Below the pieces are notes generated by a model. It was not told the origin of the DNA, ran no database searches, and saw only the letters and a program-made list of their open reading frames with translations. Positions 1 through 5,746 of a stretch of 7,072 nucleotides of DNA are shown one piece after another (positions within the stretch are counted from its first letter, which is position 1; each line of letters begins with the position of its first letter). The stretch comes from Clostridia bacterium. Lineage in GTDB: Bacteria > Bacillota > Clostridia > Oscillospirales > Butyricicoccaceae. Where the stretch lies: NCBI GenBank assembly GCA_900763355.1, contig CAAFJY010000002.1:1-7072 (forward strand). The letters run 5' to 3'. A program made the translations under genes and the position numbers.

Positions 1-32
1 CGGCCCTTCAGGGCCGCGCCGCAAGTGCGGCG
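1..32. repeat. Two abutting 6-4-6 hairpins
   Basis: Two perfect inverted repeats stand side by side with no spacer. The first is CGGCCC, loop TTCA, GGGCCG (1-16). The second is CGCCGC, loop AAGT, GCGGCG (17-32), followed by TTT. Each has a 6-bp all-GC stem and a 4-base loop. The element may continue beyond the left edge. I infer part of a dispersed palindromic intergenic repeat or a structured RNA; the sequence alone does not decide. Confidence 0.5.
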
Positions 33-45
33 TTTGACGGAGGGA

Positions 46-60
46 GCCCGTGGGTCGGGC
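46..60. repeat. Small hairpin in left-edge noncoding DNA
   Basis: GCCCG (46-50) and CGGGC (56-60) form a 5-bp stem with loop TGGGT. It lies between TTTGA (33-37) and TCAAA (73-77), which could pair as an outer closing stem, and between the similar words GACGGAG (36-42) and GACCGGAG (61-68). This nesting suggests a folded element spanning about 33-77. No coding sequence is apparent. Confidence 0.35.
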
Positions 61-88
61 GACCGGAGTCTATCAAATGAAAAGGGGG

Positions 89-115
89 CCCTGCAAAAGC
101 GGAGCTTTTGCGGGG
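89..115. repeat. 12-bp hairpin with 3-base loop
   Basis: Positions 89-100 pair with 104-115 around a GGA loop. The inner eight pairs (GCAAAAGC with GCTTTTGC) are perfect and the outer four include one wobble. No clean U-tract follows on either strand (CCCCCTTTT on the minus strand is the nearest), so a simple terminator is not the best reading. A repeat or an mRNA 3'-end stem are alternatives. Confidence 0.45.
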
Positions 116-119
116 AAAC

Positions 120-141
120 AAAACCCAGCGAAGCGGTTTTT
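120..141. terminator. Possible weak bidirectional terminator
   Basis: AAAACC (120-125) pairs with GGTTTT (135-140). The interior carries a small GC/GAA/GC mini-stem at 128-134. On the plus strand a further T follows. On the minus strand the 3' arm GGTTTT is followed by GTTT. The A-tract, short GC core and T-tract resemble a rho-independent terminator. It lies about 50 bases past the stop of the leftward nitroreductase gene, where that operon should end. Confidence 0.35.
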
Positions 142-155
142 CGACAGTCTCAAGC

Positions 156-181
156 GCCCCGCCCTCAGGAGAGGACGGGGC
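156..181 (-). terminator. Stem-loop just after the nitroreductase gene
   Basis: Positions 156-166 pair with 171-181 around a 4-base loop, starting 10 bases past the stop codon. In minus-strand RNA all 11 positions pair, one as G-U. In plus-strand RNA that position is a C-A mismatch, so the structure fits leftward transcription. There is no U-tract right after it. It may be a 3'-end stabilising stem, with termination in the downstream hairpin at 120-141. Confidence 0.45.
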
Positions 182-190
182 ACTTTGATG

Positions 191-724
191 TTACCCGATG
201 AAGTTGGTGACCAGCTTTTTCAGCGGAACCTCCCGCTTTTCCAGAGGAGTGCGGCTGTGGCCCACGGCCACGGCCGACACCGGCCAGAAGCCCTCCTGCA
301 GCCCCAGCTTGTACATGATGTCCAGGCTATGGCTCATGGTCTGCACCACGCCCCAGAGATAGCAGCTCCCCAGGCCCAGGTCGGTGGCCGCCAGGTGCAT
401 ATTCTCCACCACGCAGGCAGCGTTGGCGATGCCCGTAGGCGGGATCTGGCCCTCCTGCTCCTTCACCGAGACCAGGATCATGGTGGGCGCGCCATAGAGG
501 GGGTTGGCGTCGGGGTCGTTCAGGACCTTTTTGGCGTTTTGGGTGATGAGCTCCAGCAGAGCGGGGTCCTGGATGACCGTCAGCTGCACCGTCTCAAACT
601 TTTTCCGCCCGATGGGCGCGGCGCAGCCGGCCCGAAGGATCTCCCCCAGCTGGCGCTGGTCGATCTGCTCCGGGGCATAGTCCCGGCAAGACTGCCGGGT
701 GAGGATGGTGTCCATGAATTCCAT
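191..724 (-). CDS. Nitroreductase family protein (small FMN-dependent oxidoreductase)
   Basis: The 177-residue product matches the short single-domain nitroreductase family, which binds FMN and reduces diverse substrates with NAD(P)H in the cytoplasm. Visible family marks are TRQSCRDY at 9-16 (the N-terminal Arg/Ser/Arg FMN-phosphate segment), AGCAAPIG at 32-39, YGAPTMILV at 77-85 and DLGLGSCYLWG at 115-125. The C-terminal VGHSRTP at 154-160 stands where the family usually has a 'GYP' type turn. The stretch after AAP is IGRKKFE rather than the usual Ser-x-x-Asn-x-Gln-Pro, a divergent FMN-loop version. The start at 724 is chosen because AAAGGAGA (736-743) lies 11 bases upstream; the next ATG, at codon 4, is too far. 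It follows pncB with a 45-base gap and no terminator, so they are probably cotranscribed. The substrate cannot be told from the sequence. Confidence 0.88.
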   Translation of the reverse strand: MEFMDTILTRQSCRDYAPEQIDQRQLGEILRAGCAAPIGRKKFETVQLTVIQDPALLELITQNAKKVLNDPDANPLYGAPTMILVSVKEQEGQIPPTGIANAACVVENMHLAATDLGLGSCYLWGVVQTMSHSLDIMYKLGLQEGFWPVSAVAVGHSRTPLEKREVPLKKLVTNFIG

Positions 725-769
725 AAAAAGAACCGTCTCCTTTCGATGTATCCTGTCCCACGGCCCGGC

Positions 770-2221
770 TCAGTGCTTGGGCCAGTGGGTGTTTTCCAGC
801 AGAAGGGCGTTTTTGATGTCCCACAGCTTTTCCGAGAGATCCACATAATAGGGGTGGGGATTCTCGAACCGCAGCACCGCCGGCCAGAGATTGTCCATGC
901 ACTGGCGGCAATAGTCCCGGATCTCCTCGATGTCCCGCTTTTTGTGGACGCAGACGCCCTTTTCAAACAGGGGGACCTGGAGGGGCTTGGCGGTGAAATT
1001 AGTCATGAGCCGCCGCTTCCACACATGCTCCGGGTCAAAGATGAGATAGGGCTTGTCATCCTCAATATTCTCGTCCCGGAGCGTGAGGACGTCGGCCCGG
1101 TATTTCCCGTCCTTTTTGTCGGTGAGACGCCAGACCTGCTTGAAGTGGGGATTGGTGATCTTCTCCACGTTTTCCGAGACCTTGATCTTGGGGATGATAT
1201 TCCCCTTTTTGTCCTCGATGGCCACCAGCTTATAGACGCCGCCGAACACCGGCGCGCTCTTGGAGGTGATGAGCCGCTCCCCGATGCCGAAGGAGTCGAT
1301 GCACGCCCCCTGGGCCAGAAGATCCCGCACCAGAAACTCGTCCAGAGAGTTGGAGACCACGATCTTGCAGTCCTGGAGACCGGCCTCGTCCAGCAGCTTG
1401 CGGGTCTTTTGGCTGAGATAGGTCATGTCGCCGGAGTCGATGCGCACCCCCTGGAGACGGTAGCCCATGGGCTCCAGGACCTCCTTGGCGGTGCGGATGG
1501 CGTTGGGCACGCCGGATTTGAGGACGTTGTAGGTATCCACCAGCAGGGTGCAGGCGCTGGGATAGGTTTCGGCATAGGCCTTGAAGGCCTCGAACTCGCT
1601 GGGGAACATCTGGACCCAGCTGTGGGCCATGGTCCCCAGGGCGGGGACGTGGAAATCCCGGTCGGAGATGGTGCAGGCCGTCCCCGCTGCCCCGGCGATA
1701 TAGGCCGCCCGGGCCCCCAGGACCGCGCCGTCGCTCCCCTGCGCCCGGCGAGAACCGAACTCCATGACCGCTCTCCCGCCGGCAGCCCGGACCATTCGGC
1801 TGGCCTTGGTGGCGATGAGGGACTGGTGGTTGATGGTCAACAGCAGCATGGTCTCCACAAACTGAGCCTGGATGACCGGCCCGCGGACGGTGACGATGGG
1901 CTCGCCGGGGAAGATGATCTCCCCTTCCGGAATGGCCCAGACATCGCATGCGAACTTGAAATCCCGGAGATAGTCGAGAAATTCCTTGCAGAAGCAACCC
2001 TTGCTTTCCAGGTAGCGGATATCCTCTTCAGAAAAAGTGAGGTTTTCCAAATACTCCACCAGCTGCTCCACCCCGGCCATGATGGCATAGCCGCCTCCGT
2101 CGGGGATCCTGCGGAAAAACATATCAAAATATGCCACGGTGTCCTTCATCCCGTTCACCAGATAGCCGTTTGCCATGGTAAACTCATAAAAATCCGTCAG
2201 CATCGTCAGGTTCTTGTTCAT
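770..2221 (-). CDS. pncB: Nicotinate phosphoribosyltransferase
   Basis: The 483-residue enzyme joins nicotinate to PRPP, with ATP hydrolysis, to give nicotinate mononucleotide, the entry step of the Preiss-Handler NAD salvage route in the cytoplasm. Family marks, in order, are LTDFYEFTMANGY (8-20), FFRRIPDGGGYAI (35-47), EFGSRRAQG (154-162), GTMAHSWVQ (196-204), VDTYNV (228-233), RIDSGD (260-265), VSNSLDE (289-295) and GIGERLITS (312-320). His200 lies where the family's phosphorylated catalytic histidine is expected. The length is normal for the longer bacterial form, and the C-terminal region (about 350-483) matches the extra domain of that form. The start at 2221 has GGAGAGG (2230-2236) 8 bases upstream. 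It is the first gene of the leftward unit, reads from the promoter at 2341-2368 and is followed by the nitroreductase gene. Confidence 0.96.
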   Translation of the reverse strand: MNKNLTMLTDFYEFTMANGYLVNGMKDTVAYFDMFFRRIPDGGGYAIMAGVEQLVEYLENLTFSEEDIRYLESKGCFCKEFLDYLRDFKFACDVWAIPEGEIIFPGEPIVTVRGPVIQAQFVETMLLLTINHQSLIATKASRMVRAAGGRAVMEFGSRRAQGSDGAVLGARAAYIAGAAGTACTISDRDFHVPALGTMAHSWVQMFPSEFEAFKAYAETYPSACTLLVDTYNVLKSGVPNAIRTAKEVLEPMGYRLQGVRIDSGDMTYLSQKTRKLLDEAGLQDCKIVVSNSLDEFLVRDLLAQGACIDSFGIGERLITSKSAPVFGGVYKLVAIEDKKGNIIPKIKVSENVEKITNPHFKQVWRLTDKKDGKYRADVLTLRDENIEDDKPYLIFDPEHVWKRRLMTNFTAKPLQVPLFEKGVCVHKKRDIEEIRDYCRQCMDNLWPAVLRFENPHPYYVDLSEKLWDIKNALLLENTHWPKH

Positions 2222-2292
2222 GAGGTGTTCCTCTCCCCCGCCTGGAGCGGGCCCCGTGTCCGTGACCGGGAAACTATTTTTTTGCAGAAAAG

Positions 2293-2327
2293 CGCCCGGT
2301 GCCGGAACATTTTTTCCGTTTCGGGCG
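2293..2327 (-). promoter_or_regulatory. Hairpin near the 5' end of the pncB mRNA
   Basis: CGCCCG and CGGGCG (2293-2298 with 2322-2327) form an outer stem, and CGGAA with TTCCG (2303-2307 with 2314-2318) an inner stem, separated by an internal loop. The structure starts about 7 bases after the predicted transcription start near 2334. In the minus-strand RNA it is followed by CTTTTC, a poor U-tract. It could protect the 5' end or act as a weak attenuator. I see no match to a known NAD-sensing riboswitch. Confidence 0.35.
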
Positions 2328-2340
2328 TTCTCTTGTGGTT

Positions 2341-2368
2341 ATTATACCATGCTTCCCGTAAAAAGCAA
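2341..2368 (-). promoter_or_regulatory. Predicted sigma-70-type promoter of pncB
   Basis: On the minus strand a perfect TATAAT -10 box lies at 2341-2346, preceded by TGG, which makes an extended -10. The best -35 is TTGCTT (2363-2368) with 16-bp spacing; it is weak, but the extended -10 compensates. The predicted start is near 2334, giving a leader of about 110 bases before the pncB start codon. Confidence 0.7.
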
Positions 2369-2389
2369 TGAAAACCGGCATATTTCCAA

Positions 2390-2418
2390 TAGACAAACCG
2401 CCGAAATCATGGTATAGT
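2390..2418 (+). promoter_or_regulatory. Predicted sigma-70-type promoter of the thrC operon
   Basis: TAGACA (2390-2395) differs from the -35 consensus at one base. It is followed after exactly 17 bp by TATAGT (2413-2418), one base off the -10 consensus and preceded by TGG as an extended -10. The start would be near 2425, leaving a leader of about 80 bases. It is the only strong promoter seen ahead of the four-gene rightward run. Confidence 0.75.
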
Positions 2419-2448
2419 ATATGCCATCAGACGGACAAGTGTTTTTCA

Positions 2449-2477
2449 CCGCCGAACACGCTGTGTGTTTCCGGCGG
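2449..2477 (+). promoter_or_regulatory. Stem-loop in the thrC leader
   Basis: CCGCCG (2449-2454) pairs with CGGCGG (2472-2477), and AACAC (2455-2459) with GTGTT (2465-2469), leaving a 5-base loop and a 2-base bulge. It ends 10 bases before the thrC ribosome binding site. No U-tract follows and no Thr- or Ile-rich leader peptide is encoded, so a classical thr attenuator is not supported. An effect on translation or mRNA stability is possible. Confidence 0.4.
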
Positions 2478-2487
2478 GCGAACCCCT

Positions 2488-2495
2488 AAAGGAGG
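2488..2495 (+). promoter_or_regulatory. Ribosome binding site that sets the thrC start
   Basis: AAAGGAGG stands 11 bases before the ATG at 2507. The same frame also has an ATG at 2465, but that one lies upstream of this site and inside the leader stem-loop. The 2507 start also gives an N-terminus (MEFCSTRD) that lines up with other threonine synthases. Confidence 0.85.
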
Positions 2496-2506
2496 CGCTT
2501 TTTACA

Positions 2507-3994
2507 ATGGAATTTTGCAGTACACGGGACCGCTCCCTCCGGGTCACCTCGGCCCGGGCGATCCTGCAGGGTCTCTCCGAGGAGGGCGGGCTCTTCGTCC
2601 CCGTGGAGCTCCCCAGCTTTTCCTGGGAGACCATCATGACCATGGCCGCCATGGATTACCGCCAGGTGGCCGAGACCGTTCTCGCCCGCTTCCTCCCCGA
2701 CTATACGGCGGAGGAGCTCCATGAATATGTTTCCCAGGCCTATGCCGCCCAGTTCGACGATCCCCAGATCGCCCCGGTGAAGGCCATCCGCCCCGGGGTC
2801 TGGTCCCTGGAGTTGTGGCACGGCCCCACCTGTGCCTTCAAGGATTTTGCGCTGCAGATGCTGCCCCGGCTGCTCCCCGCCGCCGCGAAAAAATGCGGCG
2901 TGGACAAGGAGGTCGCCATCCTCACCGCCACCTCCGGCGACACCGGCAAGGCGGCGCTGGAGGGCTTTTCCGACGTCCCCGGGACAAAGATCTGCGTGTT
3001 CTATCCCCACGGCGGCACCTCCCGGGTGCAGGCTTTGCAGATGATGACCCAGGCCGGCTCCAACGTCAACGTTTTTGCCGTCAAGGGCAATTTTGACGAC
3101 ACCCAGAGCGGCGTGAAGGCGATCTTTACCGATTCCGCCGCGGCAAAGGAGCTTTCTGACCGGGGCATTCTCCTGTCCTCGGCCAACTCCATCAACTGGG
3201 GCCGGCTGGCCCCCCAGGTGGCCTATTATTTCTGGTCCTATGCCCAGCTGCTCAAGAGCGGCAGCATCCGCATGGGGGACAAGATCATCTTCTGTGTCCC
3301 CACCGGCAACTTCGGCGACATCCTGGCGGGCTATCTGGCCAAAAAGAGCGGCCTGCCGGTGAGCAAGCTCATCTGCGCGTCCAACGAAAACAACGTGCTC
3401 ACCCAGTTCATCAACACCGGGGTCTATGACCGCAACCGGGATTTCCACCTCACCGCCTCCCCCAGCATGGACATCCTCATCTCCTCCAATCTGGAGCGGC
3501 TTTTGTTCCTCCTGTGCGGCAACGATGAAAAGGTCCGCACCTGGATGGACCAGCTGAAAAAGACTGGGAAATACGACGTGGGCTCCGAGATGGTGCAGAA
3601 ACTCCGGGACGAGGGCTTTGTGGCCTATTGGTGCGACGACCGGCACACGGCCTTCACCATCCGGGACACCTGGCACGGCCGAAATTATCTCTGCGACACC
3701 CACACCGGTGTGGCCGTCAACGCCCTGCAGCAGCACGCCGCCCTCACCGGGGACAAGACCCCCGCGGTGGTGGTCTCCACCGCCTCCCCCTTCAAGTTCG
3801 CCCAGTCGATCCTTCCCGCCATCGGCATCGACTTCCAGGGGGATGATTTCCAGCTGCTGGAGGCGCTGGAGATCGTCAGCGGACAAAAGGCGCCCGCCGC
3901 GCTCAAGGAGCTCAAGGGCAAGCCCGTCCGCTTTGAATCCGTCATCGAAAAGAACGAAATGAAGCAGGCCGTCCTGCATTGGTTGGAGGATTGA
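2507..3994 (+). CDS. thrC: Threonine synthase
   Basis: The 495-residue PLP enzyme converts O-phospho-L-homoserine and water to L-threonine and phosphate, the last step of threonine synthesis, in the cytoplasm. The N-terminus has the family pattern (STRD at 5-8, LSEEGGLFVP at 23-32). HGPTCAFKDFALQ (105-117) carries the PLP lysine, Lys112. TSGDTG (142-147), SANSINWGR (225-233) and PTGNFGDILAG (265-275) are the expected phosphate- and cofactor-binding segments. ASPSMDILISSNLER (317-331) and TASPFKFA (425-432) are typical of the longer (about 430-500 residue) threonine synthases. The length is normal and no key residue is missing. It is the first gene of the rightward operon. Its stop is only 6 bases before the next gene, whose ribosome binding site lies in the last thrC codons, so the two are probably translationally coupled. 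Confidence 0.96.
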   Translation: MEFCSTRDRSLRVTSARAILQGLSEEGGLFVPVELPSFSWETIMTMAAMDYRQVAETVLARFLPDYTAEELHEYVSQAYAAQFDDPQIAPVKAIRPGVWSLELWHGPTCAFKDFALQMLPRLLPAAAKKCGVDKEVAILTATSGDTGKAALEGFSDVPGTKICVFYPHGGTSRVQALQMMTQAGSNVNVFAVKGNFDDTQSGVKAIFTDSAAAKELSDRGILLSSANSINWGRLAPQVAYYFWSYAQLLKSGSIRMGDKIIFCVPTGNFGDILAGYLAKKSGLPVSKLICASNENNVLTQFINTGVYDRNRDFHLTASPSMDILISSNLERLLFLLCGNDEKVRTWMDQLKKTGKYDVGSEMVQKLRDEGFVAYWCDDRHTAFTIRDTWHGRNYLCDTHTGVAVNALQQHAALTGDKTPAVVVSTASPFKFAQSILPAIGIDFQGDDFQLLEALEIVSGQKAPAALKELKGKPVRFESVIEKNEMKQAVLHWLED

Positions 3995-4000
3995 CAGAAA

Positions 4001-5215
4001 ATGAAATCGGTAGTATTCTTATGTGATGGCATGGCCGACCAGGCAGTGGACGCACTCCATGGAAAAACGCCCCTGGAAGTGGCCGTGCACCCCAATATGG
4101 ATAAAATGGCCCGTCTGGGCCAATACGGCCTGGCCCGCACGGTCCCCCAGGGGATGCCTCCGGGCAGCGACACCGCCAACCTGTCGGTGTTCGGTTATGA
4201 CCCCAAAATTTATTACACCGGCCGTTCTCCCCTGGAAGCGGTCAACATCGGCATCGACCTTCACCCCGAGGATGTGGCCTATCGCTGCAACCTGGTGACC
4301 CTGAGCGGGGGCGACCGGGTGGAGGACTGCATCATGGAGGACTACAGCGCCGGCGAGATCTCCACAGAGGAGGCCCGCCAGCTGGTGGAGGCTCTGGAAG
4401 CCCGCTTCGGCTCCGCCCAGGTGGAGTATCACACGGGCACCAGCTATCGCCACTGCCTGGTGCTGCGCAAGGCCGAGACCGGGGCTCAGCTCACGCCGCC
4501 TCACGACATCTCCGGCCGCCCGGTGAAGGACTATCTCCCCGCGGGACAGAACAGCGGGCTCATCCTCTCCATGATGAACGAGGCCTTTTCCTTCCTCAAG
4601 GATCACCCCGTCAACCTGGCCCGGGTGGCCGCCGGGAAGAATCCCGCCAACTGCATCTGGATCTGGGGCGAGGGCCGCAAGCCGGCGCTGACCTCCTTCC
4701 GGGACAAGTTCGGCGTGGAAAAGGGCGGCGTCATCTCCGCCGTGGACCTCATCCGGGGCATCGGCCGCTGCGCCGGGCTGGATGTTCTCCCCGTGGACGG
4801 TAAGATCACCGGCACCTTTGAAACCGATTTTGCTGCCAAGGGCCGCGCCGCCATCCAGGCGTTTCAGAAGGGGTATTCCTTCGTCTACATCCACATGGAG
4901 GCCCCCGACGAGTGCGGCCACCACGGCCAGGTGAAGGAAAAGATCTTCTCCATCGAGCAGATCGATGAAAAGGTCATGGGCCCCGTACTGGATTATCTGG
5001 AGCACTGCGGCGAGGACTATGCCGCCCTGGTCATGCCCGATCATCCCACCCCCCTGTGCATCCGCACCCACACCCCCGATCCCGTCCCCTTCGCCCTGGT
5101 CTCCAGCCGGGAACTGCGGGACAACGGCGCGGTCCACTTCACCGAAAAGGAAGCTGCCGCCACGGGGCTTCTGGTGCCCCAGGCCTGCACCCTGATGGCG
5201 CAGCTCATCAAATAA
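4001..5215 (+). CDS. Cofactor-independent phosphoglycerate mutase family protein; candidate homoserine kinase
   Basis: The 404-residue product belongs to the alkaline phosphatase superfamily, in the branch of archaeal-type (ApgM) phosphoglycerate mutases that includes a subfamily long named 'proposed homoserine kinase'. Metal and catalytic positions are intact: CDGMAD (8-13, Asp9), GSDTANLSVFGYDP (55-68, Ser56 as nucleophile), YTGRSPLEA (72-80), APDECGHHG (301-309, Asp303 and His307), MPDHPTP (345-351, Asp347 and His348) and THTPDPVPF (356-364, His357). GGAGGA (3985-3990) inside the end of thrC serves as its binding site, 10 bases from the ATG. Immediate coupling to thrC, with no canonical GHMP-type thrB in view, favours phosphorylation of homoserine to feed ThrC. 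The family assignment is firm. The substrate is inferred, and a 2-/3-phosphoglycerate mutase remains the alternative. Confidence 0.9.
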   Translation: MKSVVFLCDGMADQAVDALHGKTPLEVAVHPNMDKMARLGQYGLARTVPQGMPPGSDTANLSVFGYDPKIYYTGRSPLEAVNIGIDLHPEDVAYRCNLVTLSGGDRVEDCIMEDYSAGEISTEEARQLVEALEARFGSAQVEYHTGTSYRHCLVLRKAETGAQLTPPHDISGRPVKDYLPAGQNSGLILSMMNEAFSFLKDHPVNLARVAAGKNPANCIWIWGEGRKPALTSFRDKFGVEKGGVISAVDLIRGIGRCAGLDVLPVDGKITGTFETDFAAKGRAAIQAFQKGYSFVYIHMEAPDECGHHGQVKEKIFSIEQIDEKVMGPVLDYLEHCGEDYAALVMPDHPTPLCIRTHTPDPVPFALVSSRELRDNGAVHFTEKEAAATGLLVPQACTLMAQLIK

Positions 5216-5236
5216 CTTCAAAAATCCAAAAAAATC

Positions 5237-5242
5237 GGAGGA
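5237..5242 (+). promoter_or_regulatory. Ribosome binding site that sets the rimM start
   Basis: GGAGGA lies directly against a first ATG at 5243 (no usable spacing) but 6 bases before a second in-frame ATG at 5249. The second is therefore the better start. It also gives an N-terminus (MEWLECGRI) like other RimM proteins. Confidence 0.75.
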
Positions 5243-5248
5243 ATGCAG

Positions 5249-5746
5249 ATGGAATGGCTGGAATGCGGCCGGATCACCAACACCCACGGCGTCCGCGGCG
5301 AGCTCAAGGCGGAAAATTACTGTGACGAGGGCTTTTTCAAGTCTCTCAAGCAGATTACCGTGGGCGGGACCGAATACCATTTGATCTCCTCCCGGGCCCA
5401 CGGGGCTTTTGTGCTTCTGACCCTCCGGGGCATCGACACGGTGGAAGCCGCCATGCCCCTCAAGGGCAAGGCCATCACCGTCCGCCGGGACAGCATCCAT
5501 TTGAAACAGGGTGAATACTTTTACCAGGACCTTTACGGATTCCAAGTCTTTGACCTGCGTCGAAATGCTGTCATCGGCACGCTGGCCGAGGTTCTGGAGC
5601 GCCCGGCCTCCATGCTCTACCGGGTCACGGGGCCCCTGGGGGAGATCCTCATCCCCGCCGTGGAGCCCTTCCGCCGGGAGATCCGCCTGGAGGAGCGGCA
5701 GATCGTCGTTTCCACCATCGAGGGGATGCTGCCCGATGAGAATTGA
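5249..5746 (+). CDS. rimM: Ribosome maturation factor RimM (16S rRNA processing)
   Basis: The 165-residue protein binds ribosomal protein uS19 and helps mature the 3' domain of 16S rRNA during 30S assembly; the role is taken from the family. The N-terminal RimM domain starts with CGRITNTHGVRGELK (6-20), the most diagnostic stretch. The PRC-barrel half starts at about 88 with GEYFYQDLYGFQV (88-100) and contains LIPAVEPFRREI (134-145). The length is normal. The gap to the upstream mutase-like gene is 33 A-rich bases with no clear promoter or terminator, so it probably belongs to the thrC transcript. Its last 11 bases overlap trmD. In many Firmicutes rimM follows rpsP and a KH-domain gene; here the neighbour upstream is a threonine-pathway gene instead. 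Confidence 0.93.
   Translation: MEWLECGRITNTHGVRGELKAENYCDEGFFKSLKQITVGGTEYHLISSRAHGAFVLLTLRGIDTVEAAMPLKGKAITVRRDSIHLKQGEYFYQDLYGFQVFDLRRNAVIGTLAEVLERPASMLYRVTGPLGEILIPAVEPFRREIRLEERQIVVSTIEGMLPDEN

Noticed and set aside
50..2371. 773-codon open frame on the plus strand
   Set aside because: It lies antisense across both pncB and the nitroreductase gene and through the divergent promoters. Long antisense frames are expected in GC-rich genes with few A/T-ending codons. The product shows no recognisable domain, and both minus-strand genes are unambiguous.
2421..2489. Short 22-codon frame ahead of thrC as an attenuator leader peptide
   Set aside because: Its ATG falls at or before the predicted transcription start, it lacks a ribosome binding site, and it contains one Thr and no Ile codons, so it does not resemble a thr leader.
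2465..2506. Upstream in-frame ATG as the thrC start
   Set aside because: It lies before the ribosome binding site and inside the leader stem-loop; the ATG at 2507 has proper spacing and family-like N-terminal residues.
2486..3979. 497-codon open frame on the minus strand
   Set aside because: It is an exact antisense shadow of thrC, rich in Gly, Asp, His and Val, with no motif.
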